Part shown: positions 16,119 through 22,847 of the stretch, piece by piece
How the letters are laid out: each line of letters starts with the position of its first letter
Position numbering within the stretch: the first letter of the stretch is position 1
Source: Pseudomonas orientalis
GTDB lineage: Bacteria; Pseudomonadota; Gammaproteobacteria; Pseudomonadales; Pseudomonadaceae
Reading direction: 5' to 3'
NCBI RefSeq assembly: GCF_002934065.1
Contig: NZ_CP018049.1
Span: 5,268,501 to 5,332,500, forward strand
Length of the DNA stretch: 64,000 nucleotides
The notes under the pieces: model-generated
Database searches by the model: none
The model's input: the letters and a program-made list of their open reading frames with translations, nothing else
Told to the model about the DNA's origin: nothing
Made by a program: the position numbers and the translations under genes

Positions 16119-16991
16119 ATGAGTGAGCCCACGCCGTACATCTTCGACGTCACTGCCGCCAACTTCGAGCAGGCAGTGATTCAGAACTCTTTCGAAAAAC
16201 CTGTGCTGGTGGACTTCTGGGCCGAGTGGTGCGCGCCGTGCAAGGCGCTGATGCCGATGCTGGCGCAGATTGCCGAGAGTTATCGCGGTGAGTTGCTGCT
16301 GGCCAAGGTCGATTGCGAAGCCGAGCAGGACATCGTTGCGCGTTTCGGTATCCAGAGCCTGCCGACGGTGGTGCTGGTCAAGGACGGTCAGCCGGTGGAT
16401 GGGTTTGCCGGCGCGCAGCCGGAGTCGGCGGTGCGGGCGATGCTCGAGCCCCATGTGCAGATGCCGCCACCGGCTGCAGCCGATCCGCTGGAGCAGGCAC
16501 AAGCGTTGTTTGCCGAGGGCCGCATCAGCGATGCCGAGGCCATTTTGGTTGCGCTGCTGGGCGAGGACAACACCAACGCCGCCGCGCTGATCCTGTACGC
16601 GCGTTGCCTGGCCGAGCGCGGTGAACTGGATGAAGCCCAAACCGTGCTGGACGCCGTAAAAGGCGACGACCACAAGGCCGCCCTCGCCGGGGCCAAGGCG
16701 CAAATCACCTTCCTGCGCCAGGCCGCCGACCTGCCGGACAGCGCCGACCTGAAAAGCCGCCTGGCGCAGAACCCGCAGGATGACGAAGCGGCCTATCAGT
16801 TGAGCATTCAACAACTGGCGCGCCAGCAATACGACGCCGCCCTGGAAGGCCTGCTCAAGCTGTTCGTGCGCAATCGCAGCTACAGCGAGGGCCTGCCACA
16901 CAAGACCTTGCTGCAGGTGTTCGAACTGCTGGGCAATGATCACCCGCTGGTCACGGTGTACCGCCGCAAATTGTTTGCCGCGCTGTACTAA
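16119..16991 (+). CDS. cnoX: Thioredoxin-like co-chaperone YbbN (CnoX)
   Basis: This 290-residue protein has an N-terminal thioredoxin fold (about 5-110) followed by a TPR-like helical domain (about 120-285), the YbbN/CnoX architecture. The active-site motif is W37-C-A-P-C41, a full CxxC pair; the E. coli protein lacks this canonical redox pair and acts as a holdase for GroEL/EF-Tu clients. Here a thiol-disulfide role is also possible. The start MSEPTPYIFD at 16119 matches the family; the longer frame upstream runs into the REP gap. The gene appears monocistronic. Confidence 0.9.
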   Translation: MSEPTPYIFDVTAANFEQAVIQNSFEKPVLVDFWAEWCAPCKALMPMLAQIAESYRGELLLAKVDCEAEQDIVARFGIQSLPTVVLVKDGQPVDGFAGAQPESAVRAMLEPHVQMPPPAAADPLEQAQALFAEGRISDAEAILVALLGEDNTNAAALILYARCLAERGELDEAQTVLDAVKGDDHKAALAGAKAQITFLRQAADLPDSADLKSRLAQNPQDDEAAYQLSIQQLARQQYDAALEGLLKLFVRNRSYSEGLPHKTLLQVFELLGNDHPLVTVYRRKLFAALY

Positions 16992-17001
16992 CCCTCACCC
17001 T

Positions 17002-17099
17002 GTAGGAGCGAGCTTGCTCGCGAAGGCCGTCAACGATAACGCGGGCATCCTGAATGAACGCGGCGCCTATGCGTTTTTCGCGAGCGAGCTCGCTCCTAC
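17002..17099. repeat. Second REP family, inverted pair (GTAGGAGCGAGC...)
   Basis: GTAGGAGCGAGCTTGCTCGC at 17002 is matched by its inverted copy GCGAGCGAGCTCGCTCCTAC ending at 17099. The sequence is unrelated to the GTGGGAGGGGG class elsewhere in the window. It lies between the converging 3' ends of cnoX and the next minus-strand gene. Confidence 0.85.
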
Positions 17100-17440
17100 G
17101 AAGCGTCGATCCAGGTGTACAGCGGCGTGTCTGCGCCGCTGGTCACTTTCACTTTGGTGCTGTGGCGCAGGCGCACCAGAAGGCGCTTGCCTGCGGCGGC
17201 ATCGCCGGCCAACCCTTCCAGTTGATCGAGCAACTCCAGGCCGCTGAGCTGCCCGGCGTTGCGCAACAGATCCTGGGCGTTCTGCCATAGATCCTCACTT
17301 TGCCTGACCGGTACCGCCGTCGACTCGGCCGGCACCGGGGCGGCCTGCAAGTGTGCGCCCAGTCGCGCCCAATCGCCGTCGTCCAGTTCCAGGGTCAAGT
17401 CCACCGGCAGGTCGCCGACGGTTCCACGAATTCGCAACAT
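17096..17440 (-). CDS. Conserved hypothetical protein
   Basis: This 114-residue protein begins MLRIRGTVGDLPVDLTLELDDGDWARLGAHL and has no motif I recognise. I chose the ATG at 17440 because AAGGA lies about five bases upstream; the frame continues 24 codons further without a better start. It is acidic in the middle and ends with a basic RLLVRLRHSTKVKV strand. It is probably cytoplasmic, since there is no signal peptide or membrane segment. The 3' end touches the REP pair. A related gene appears in pseudomonads next to the zinc cassette, but a functional link is only positional. Confidence 0.72.
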   Translation of the reverse strand: MLRIRGTVGDLPVDLTLELDDGDWARLGAHLQAAPVPAESTAVPVRQSEDLWQNAQDLLRNAGQLSGLELLDQLEGLAGDAAAGKRLLVRLRHSTKVKVTSGADTPLYTWIDAS

Positions 17441-17526
17441 CGTCCTTACTCCCGCATTTTTTCTGACGGACATGCTCCCATGCAGCTTGCGCAACGCCAA
17501 GCGGACGGTCAAACTCTCGGCACTAT

Positions 17527-17541
17527 TGTTATAAGATCACA
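17527..17541 (+). promoter_or_regulatory. Zur box upstream of the zinc cassette
   Basis: TGTTATAAGATCACA matches the proteobacterial Zur palindrome TGTTATA-N-TATAACA at 12 of 14 fixed positions and is followed directly by TAACAAAA. It lies 30 bases before the first gene of the cassette. Zinc-bound Zur would be expected to repress here, opening the operon under zinc shortage. Confidence 0.75.
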
Positions 17542-17571
17542 TAACAAAACTTTCATCTGTGGAGTCCTGTC

Positions 17572-18186
17572 ATGCGCCGTCTGCTGCTTGCTTTGCCGTT
17601 TGCCCTGCTGCCTCTGGCTGTCGCTCACGCCCATGAAGATCACGATCATGAGCATGGCAGCCTCGGCGCTCACGAACACGGTGTGGGCCGTCTCAATGCA
17701 GTGCTGGACGGCCAGAGTCTGGAGCTTGAGCTGGACAGCCCGGCGATGAACCTGGTGGGTTTCGAACACGTCGCGACCAGTGCCGCCGACAAAGCCAAAG
17801 TCGCCGCCGCGCGCAAACAGCTGGAAAGTCCGCTGGCACTGTTCAACGTGCCCAAGGCCGCCGGTTGCGTCGTCAGCACCCAGGAACTCAACAGCCCGCT
17901 GTTCGGCGACAAGCCCGAAGCCGATCACGATGATGACGATGACGATAACAATGACCACGCCACCGACGGCAAAGGCGCTGCCGCCCATGAACATCATCAT
18001 GACCACAGCGAAATCCATGCCCACTACCAGTTCACCTGCGCCAAGCCAGAGGCACTGAGCAACCTGGACCTGAGCCAAGTGTTCAAGACCTTCCCCGCCA
18101 CCCGGAAAATTCAGGTACAACTGATCGGCCCGAGCGGCCAGCAAGGTGCTGACGCGACCGCCACTGCAGCCACCCTGAAGTTCTGA
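17572..18186 (+). CDS. Zinc-binding periplasmic protein, DUF2796 (ZrgA-like)
   Basis: This 204-residue protein has a signal peptide (about 1-20) and two metal-rich tracts: HEDHDHEHGSLGAHEHG at 21-37, and an Asp/His-rich stretch at 117-151 with six consecutive Asp and an HEHHHDHSEIHAH run. Two cysteines (about 99 and 156) could form a disulfide. It matches DUF2796 proteins such as Vibrio ZrgA, which take part in zinc uptake. The Zur box upstream and the ABC genes downstream support zinc scavenging in the periplasm. The variable linker is likely unstructured. Confidence 0.88.
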   Translation: MRRLLLALPFALLPLAVAHAHEDHDHEHGSLGAHEHGVGRLNAVLDGQSLELELDSPAMNLVGFEHVATSAADKAKVAAARKQLESPLALFNVPKAAGCVVSTQELNSPLFGDKPEADHDDDDDDNNDHATDGKGAAAHEHHHDHSEIHAHYQFTCAKPEALSNLDLSQVFKTFPATRKIQVQLIGPSGQQGADATATAATLKF

Positions 18187-18192
18187 GTTCAC

Positions 18193-18903
18193 ATGACCCC
18201 TGCATTGATCGAACTGTCCGACCTGGGCTTCAACTGGCCCGGTCACCCCCAGTTGCTGGACATCCCCGCGTTCCGCCTGGAGCCGGGGCAAACCCTGTTC
18301 CTCAAGGGCCCCAGCGGCAGTGGCAAAACCACCTTGCTCGGGTTGCTTGGCGGTGTGCACAAACCCAGCCGAGGCAGTATCCGCCTGCTCGGCCAGGAGC
18401 TGACCGAACTGTCTGCCGGTGCCCGTGACCGTTTTCGTGTGGACCACACCGGCTACATCTTCCAGCAGTTCAACCTGCTGCCGTTTTTGTCGGTACGCGA
18501 AAACGTCGAGCTGCCTTGCCACTTTTCCAAGCTGCGGGCCCGGCGCGCGGCCCAGCGCCACGGCAGTGTCGACCAGGCCGCAGCGACCTTGCTCGCGCAC
18601 CTGGGTCTGAACGACCCGGACTTGCTCGAGCGCCGCGCCGATTCGCTGTCCATCGGCCAGCAACAACGGGTGGCCGCCGCCCGTGCGCTGATCGGTCAAC
18701 CGGAACTGGTGATCGCCGACGAGCCCACCTCGGCCCTCGACTACGACGCCCGCGAAGCATTCATTCAACTGCTGTTCGCCGAATGCCGCGAAGCGGGCGC
18801 CAGCCTGTTGTTTGTCAGCCACGACCAAAGCCTGGCCCCGCTGTTCGACCGCAACCTGTCGCTGGCCGAACTCAATCGCGCCGCCACGCCTGCAGAGGTT
18901 TGA
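18193..18903 (+). CDS. ABC transporter ATP-binding protein of zinc cassette
   Basis: This 236-residue ATPase has Walker A GPSGSGKT (39-46), Q-loop FQQFNLLPFLSVRENVELP, signature SIGQQQR, Walker B LVIADEP and a switch His in VSHD. It is closest in style to the LolD/MacB family, which pairs with FtsX-type permeases rather than importer permeases. It lies six bases after the DUF2796 gene and is followed at once by its permease. It may power extraction or delivery of a periplasmic zinc-related component. Confidence 0.92.
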   Translation: MTPALIELSDLGFNWPGHPQLLDIPAFRLEPGQTLFLKGPSGSGKTTLLGLLGGVHKPSRGSIRLLGQELTELSAGARDRFRVDHTGYIFQQFNLLPFLSVRENVELPCHFSKLRARRAAQRHGSVDQAAATLLAHLGLNDPDLLERRADSLSIGQQQRVAAARALIGQPELVIADEPTSALDYDAREAFIQLLFAECREAGASLLFVSHDQSLAPLFDRNLSLAELNRAATPAEV

Positions 18904-18904
18904 G

Positions 18905-20170
18905 ATGTATTTGTTTCGTCTGGCCATGGCCAGCCTGGCCAACCGCCGCTTTACCGCGATCCTCACCGCCTTCGCCATCGCGCTTTCCGTCTGCCTGTTA
19001 CTGGCGGTGGAGCGCGTGCGCGTTGAAGCGCGCAACAGCTTCGCCAGTACCATCAGCGGCACCGACCTGATCGTCGGGGCGCGCTCGGGCTCGGTAAACC
19101 TGCTGCTGTACTCGGTGTTTCGCATCGGCAACGCCACCAATAACATCCGCTGGGACAGCTACGAGCACTTCGCCGCCAACCCCCAGGTGAAATGGGCGAT
19201 TCCGATTTCCCTGGGCGATTCCCATCGCGGTTACCGGGTGATGGGCACCAACGCATCCTACTTCGAGCATTACCAGTACGGTCGCAAACAGAACCTTGAA
19301 CTGGCCAGCGGCCGCGCGTTTGCCACCGACCCGTTCGAAGTGGTGCTCGGCGCCGAGGTCGCCGAGGCCCTGCACTACACGCTCGGCGACAAGCTGGTGC
19401 TGGCCCATGGCGTGGCGGTGGTCAGCCTGGTCAAGCACGATGACAAGCCCTTCACCGTGGTCGGCATCCTCAAGCGCACCGGCACGCCGGTGGACCGCAC
19501 GCTGCATATCAGCCTCGGCGGCATGGAGGCGATCCACATCGACTGGCACAACGGTGTCCCGGCCCAGGGCAAAGGCCGTATCAGCGCCGATCAGGCGCGC
19601 AATATGGACCTGACCCCGCAAGCCATCACCGCGTTCATGCTCGGTTTGAACAACAAGATTTCCACCTTCGCGCTGCAACGGGAAATCAATGAATTCCGTG
19701 GCGAACCGATGCTGGCGATCCTGCCGGGCGTGGCGTTGCAAGAGCTGTGGAGCATGATGGGCACGGCCGAAAAAGCCTTGTTCGTGATCTCGTTGTTCGT
19801 GGTGCTGACCGGGTTGATCGGCATGCTCACGGCGATCCTCACCAGCCTCAACGAACGCCGCCGCGAGATGGCGATCCTGCGCTCGGTGGGCGCACGGCCT
19901 TGGCATATCGCCACGCTTTTGATCTTCGAGGCCTTCGCGCTGGCGCTGTCCGGCGTGGTGGCAGGACTTGGTTTGCTGTACCTGTGCATCGCCGCATCGC
20001 GGGGCTATCTGCAGGCCAACTACGGCCTGGACCTGCCGATGGCATGGCCGAGCGAATATGAATGGACGCTGCTCGCCGGTATCCTGGCGGCGGCGCTGTT
20101 GATGGGCAGCGTGCCCGCCTGGCGTGCCTATCGCCAGTCGTTGGCCGATGGGCTGTCCATTCGTTTATGA
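18905..20170 (+). CDS. FtsX-like ABC permease of zinc cassette
   Basis: This 421-residue protein has one N-terminal membrane segment (about 12-37), a large periplasmic MacB-type domain and three C-terminal segments (near 285-312, 335-365 and 383-403), with the FtsX family motif LNERRREMAILRSVGARPWHI. The true start is the ATG two bases after the upstream TGA; the longer frame overlaps the ATPase gene. FtsX/MacB permeases work by mechanotransmission and do not import ions through the membrane, so the zinc role is probably indirect. The stop overlaps the next gene if that uses the ATG at 20167. Confidence 0.9.
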   Translation: MYLFRLAMASLANRRFTAILTAFAIALSVCLLLAVERVRVEARNSFASTISGTDLIVGARSGSVNLLLYSVFRIGNATNNIRWDSYEHFAANPQVKWAIPISLGDSHRGYRVMGTNASYFEHYQYGRKQNLELASGRAFATDPFEVVLGAEVAEALHYTLGDKLVLAHGVAVVSLVKHDDKPFTVVGILKRTGTPVDRTLHISLGGMEAIHIDWHNGVPAQGKGRISADQARNMDLTPQAITAFMLGLNNKISTFALQREINEFRGEPMLAILPGVALQELWSMMGTAEKALFVISLFVVLTGLIGMLTAILTSLNERRREMAILRSVGARPWHIATLLIFEAFALALSGVVAGLGLLYLCIAASRGYLQANYGLDLPMAWPSEYEWTLLAGILAAALLMGSVPAWRAYRQSLADGLSIRL

Positions 20171-20181
20171 GGAAGCTGTCG

Positions 20182-20703
20182 ATGCGTCGTGCCCTGTTTG
20201 CCCTGTTGCTGCTGGTGGCCGTACCTGCCTGGGCCGAGGAGCAGCCCCGGGATTTGTCGTGGCAGGAAATGATCCCACCGGATGCGCCACCGGAAGTGCC
20301 CAATATGAAACCGCTGCACGACCTGTCGAACATGGCCGATGCCTTGTCCGTCGAGGCCGCGCCCGCCGCTAAACAGGACTTGCCCAACGCGCCGGTGGTG
20401 CAGAGCCTCGACGGCCGGCACATTCGTTTGCCGGGGTACATCGTGCCGCTGGAAGTGAGCGAAGAGGGCCGCACCACCGAGTTCCTGCTGGTGCCGTATT
20501 TCGGCGCGTGCATCCATGTGCCGCCACCGCCGTCGAACCAGATCGTGCATGTGAAAAGCGAAGTTGGGGTGAAACTCGACGAGCTGTACCAGCCGTACTG
20601 GATAGAAGGCGCGATGCAGGTCAAGCCGTCGTCCAGTGAGTTGGCTGACGCCGGTTACCAGATGGATGCCGAGAAGATCTACATGTACGAGCTGGAGGAA
20701 TAA
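20182..20703 (+). CDS. DUF3299 periplasmic protein of zinc cassette
   Basis: This 173-residue protein has a signal peptide (MRRALFALLLLVAVPAWA) followed by a DUF3299 domain containing VVQSLDGRHIRLPGYIVPLE, LVPYFGACIHVPPPPSNQIV and ELYQPYWIEGAM. The Cys/His pair in FGACIHVP is the most conserved-looking feature and could bind a metal. I prefer the ATG at 20182 because AGGAAG lies six to seven bases upstream; an ATG at 20167 overlapping the permease stop is a plausible alternative. It closes the Zur-box cassette, as related proteins do in Vibrio and other pseudomonads. Confidence 0.85.
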   Translation: MRRALFALLLLVAVPAWAEEQPRDLSWQEMIPPDAPPEVPNMKPLHDLSNMADALSVEAAPAAKQDLPNAPVVQSLDGRHIRLPGYIVPLEVSEEGRTTEFLLVPYFGACIHVPPPPSNQIVHVKSEVGVKLDELYQPYWIEGAMQVKPSSSELADAGYQMDAEKIYMYELEE

Positions 20704-20730
20704 CCCCTCCCCTCAAACACACCGAAGATC

Positions 20731-20876
20731 AAATGTGGGAGGGGGCTTGCCCGCGACGACGTCGGCCCAGCAAACACTGATGTTGGTTGACCCACCGCTA
20801 TCGGGGGCAAGCCCCCTCCCACAGGGGATCTGCGCTAACTGACCGGTACTGGGGCAAGCCCCCCCACAGTTTTTTG
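20731..20876. repeat. REP pair plus a third partial copy
   Basis: AAATGTGGGAGGGGGCTTGC (20731) faces ATCGGGGGCAAGCCCCCTCC (from 20801) across about 50 bases. A decayed third copy, GGGGCAAGCCCCCCCACAG, lies at about 20851-20869. The left copy carries CCCGCGAC instead of CCCCCGAT. Confidence 0.82.
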
Positions 20877-20895
20877 CGGCGTGGTTAGCCTTTCA

Positions 20896-20909
20896 TTGAG
20901 CTGAGTCAA
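20896..20909 (+). promoter_or_regulatory. ANR/FNR-type box upstream of oprG
   Basis: TTGAGCTGAGTCAA has the TTGAT-N4-ATCAA spacing and eight of ten matching bases. OmpW/OprG genes are known to be induced under low oxygen, by ANR in Pseudomonas. It lies 64 bases before the oprG ATG. Confidence 0.6.
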
Positions 20910-20959
20910 AAGATCGTGCGGAACGATCTTTACCATTGGACGTACAACTTTTAACGTCC
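20909..20959 (+). promoter_or_regulatory. Two inverted repeats in the oprG promoter/leader
   Basis: AAAGATCGT-GCGGA-ACGATCTTT (20909-20931) is a perfect nine-base inverted repeat. GGACGT-N10-ACGTCC (20938-20959) is a perfect six-base one that ends just before the Shine-Dalgarno GGAG. They could be protein operators or leader RNA hairpins. Confidence 0.55.
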
Positions 20960-20972
20960 TTTTGGAGCTCCC

Positions 20973-21671
20973 ATGAACAAGTCTCTGCTCGGCGCGTCCC
21001 TCTTCGCGCTCGCCCTCGTCGTCCCTGTCGCTCACGCCCACCGGGCGGGCGACATTCTGGTTCGCGCCGGTGCAATCACCGTGAACCCGAAGGCCGACAG
21101 CAGCAGCGTCAAGGTTGACCAGGGCCCATTGGCCGGCGCCAACCTGGGCGGCAAGGCGACCATGAGCAGCGACACCCAACTGGGCTTGAACTTCGCCTAC
21201 ATGATCACCGATCACGTCGGTATCGAACTGCTGGCCGCCACGCCGTTCGAGCACGATGTAAAGATCAAGAATACCGCCCTCGGCGCCGCCAACGGCAAGC
21301 TCGGCACACTCAAACACCTGCCGCCGACCCTGAGCGTCGTGTACTACCCGCTGGACCACCAGTCCGCCTTTCAACCCTATGTGGGCGCCGGTATCAACTA
21401 CACCTGGATCTATGACGAACACGTCGGCAGCCGCGCCGAGCAAGCCGGCTTCAGCAACTTCAAGGCCGAGAACTCCTGGGGCTGGGCCGCGCAGATCGGC
21501 GCCGACTACATGATCAACGACAAATGGATGATCAACGCCCAGGCGCGCTACATCGACATCAGCACCAAGGCGACTGTGGATAACAACGCGCTGGGCCAGG
21601 GCACTCGGGCCAAGGTCAATGTGGATGTCGACCCGATGGTCTACATGGTGGGTATTGGCTACAAGTTCTAA
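20973..21671 (+). CDS. oprG: Outer-membrane porin OprG (OmpW family)
   Basis: This 232-residue protein has a signal peptide (MNKSLLGASLFALALVVPVAHA), then the family opening HRAGDILVRAGAITVNP and an eight-stranded barrel: QLGLNFAYMITDHVGIELLA, LSVVYYPL, PYVGAGINYTW, ending IGYKF with terminal Phe. OmpW/OprG forms a narrow lateral-opening channel for small hydrophobic molecules. Its position after the zinc cassette matches pseudomonad gene order, and the box and inverted repeats upstream suggest oxygen-dependent control. Confidence 0.92.
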   Translation: MNKSLLGASLFALALVVPVAHAHRAGDILVRAGAITVNPKADSSSVKVDQGPLAGANLGGKATMSSDTQLGLNFAYMITDHVGIELLAATPFEHDVKIKNTALGAANGKLGTLKHLPPTLSVVYYPLDHQSAFQPYVGAGINYTWIYDEHVGSRAEQAGFSNFKAENSWGWAAQIGADYMINDKWMINAQARYIDISTKATVDNNALGQGTRAKVNVDVDPMVYMVGIGYKF

Positions 21672-21685
21672 ATAACACGGCATAA

Positions 21686-21781
21686 CAATGTGGGAGGGGG
21701 CTTGCCCCCGATAGCGGTGGACCAGTCAATAAATCTTTGACTGACACTCTGCTATCGGGGGCAAGCCCCCTCCCACATTGG
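21686..21781. repeat. REP inverted pair
   Basis: CAATGTGGGAGGGGGCTTGC at 21686 is matched by its inverted copy ending CCCACATTG at 21781, with about 45 bases between. The internal spacer resembles that of the 4043-4137 doublet (GACTGACAC). It separates the converging oprG and RmlD-like genes. Confidence 0.9.
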
Positions 21782-21795
21782 GTTCTGTGTTGTTT

Positions 21796-22680
21796 TCAGA
21801 AGTGGCGGTAGAACCGGTCGAGCAACGCTGGCAAGCCTGCCCGCCATGCCCTTGGCTTGATGCCAAAGGTATGCAGGATTTTCTTGCAGGCCAGCACCGC
21901 GTGCTGTGGCTCGTCCGCCGCATCCGGCCGCGCGGCGTGGGCCTGGGCGGTGGGCGACTCGATGGCCAGGGCGTGGAAGTTGCGGGCTTCGGTGATAATC
22001 GCCTGGCCCAGCGCCAGCGGTGTGGTCGCCTCGTGACCGGCGTAGTGGTAGGTGCCCCACAGCGGCGCCGCGCAATCGAGTTGCTTGAGCACGGAAATGA
22101 TCACCCGCGCCGCATCGTCCACCGGCGTCGGGTTGCCACGACGGTCGTCGGCCATCAACAACTCATCCGGCTGTTCGGCCCGGGCCAGGAAGCGCCCGAG
22201 GGTGCCGTCGACGCTGTCATCCAGCAACCAGCCAAACCGCAGCAGCACATGCTGCGGGCAGGTGGCGCGTACGCTTTGCTCGATACGCCACAGCGCCTGG
22301 CCGCGCAGGCCCAGGGGCACCGGCTCGTCTTTTTCGCTGTAGGCGGTGGCGCGGGAACCATCGAACACGCGGTAGCTGGACGGTTGCACCAGGGTAATGC
22401 TGTGGTGCTGGCACAGTTCGGCCAGGCGTTCGATGGCGAATTCCTGGGAAGCCAGGCGGGTTTCGCTGACGGCTTCGGCCTGGAACCAGTCGAAATAGTA
22501 GGCGAGGTTGATCAATGCATCGGGACGGGTGTCGTCGAGCAATTGGGTGAGGCTCGCGGCATCCCAGCCGTCTTGGGGCGGTTTGGGGGCGAGGAAACCG
22601 ATGTCTTCCTCTGCACCGAGGCGAATCAGCGCCTGCCCGAGGGCATTCCCGCCGCCCAGTAACATAAGGCGCATTCGCAT
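21796..22680 (-). CDS. RmlD-like NAD(P)-dependent sugar-nucleotide reductase
   Basis: This 294-residue short-chain dehydrogenase-like protein starts MRMRLMLLGGGNALGQALIR, a nucleotide-binding loop in place of the classic GxxGxxG. ALINLAYYFDWFQAEAV, PSSYRVFDG and LLRFGWLLDDSVDGTLGRFL follow the dTDP-4-dehydrorhamnose reductase pattern. The usual YxxxK is not clear: the segment is SYRVFDG...RGQALWRIEQ. No rhamnose or polysaccharide genes are nearby, so the substrate is unknown. Confidence 0.82.
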   Translation of the reverse strand: MRMRLMLLGGGNALGQALIRLGAEEDIGFLAPKPPQDGWDAASLTQLLDDTRPDALINLAYYFDWFQAEAVSETRLASQEFAIERLAELCQHHSITLVQPSSYRVFDGSRATAYSEKDEPVPLGLRGQALWRIEQSVRATCPQHVLLRFGWLLDDSVDGTLGRFLARAEQPDELLMADDRRGNPTPVDDAARVIISVLKQLDCAAPLWGTYHYAGHEATTPLALGQAIITEARNFHALAIESPTAQAHAARPDAADEPQHAVLACKKILHTFGIKPRAWRAGLPALLDRFYRHF

Positions 22681-22847
22681 AGATTGAGCAGGCCCGGTCT
22701 GTTTGGAACGATGGTTGTTGTCGGCAGGCGCGTGAGCCTTGCCGTAGGTTTATTCCAGAATCGTTGCATTTTGCGGGTTTGTAGCGCAACCGTCACGGAC
22801 AAAGTAGGTGTTTGCAACTTGTTGGAGCGACGGGTATCAATCACTAC

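Noticed and set aside
17509..19146. 545-residue frame on the minus strand
   Set aside because: It lies antisense to the DUF2796, ATPase and permease genes, which have clear domains; it has no recognisable domain itself.
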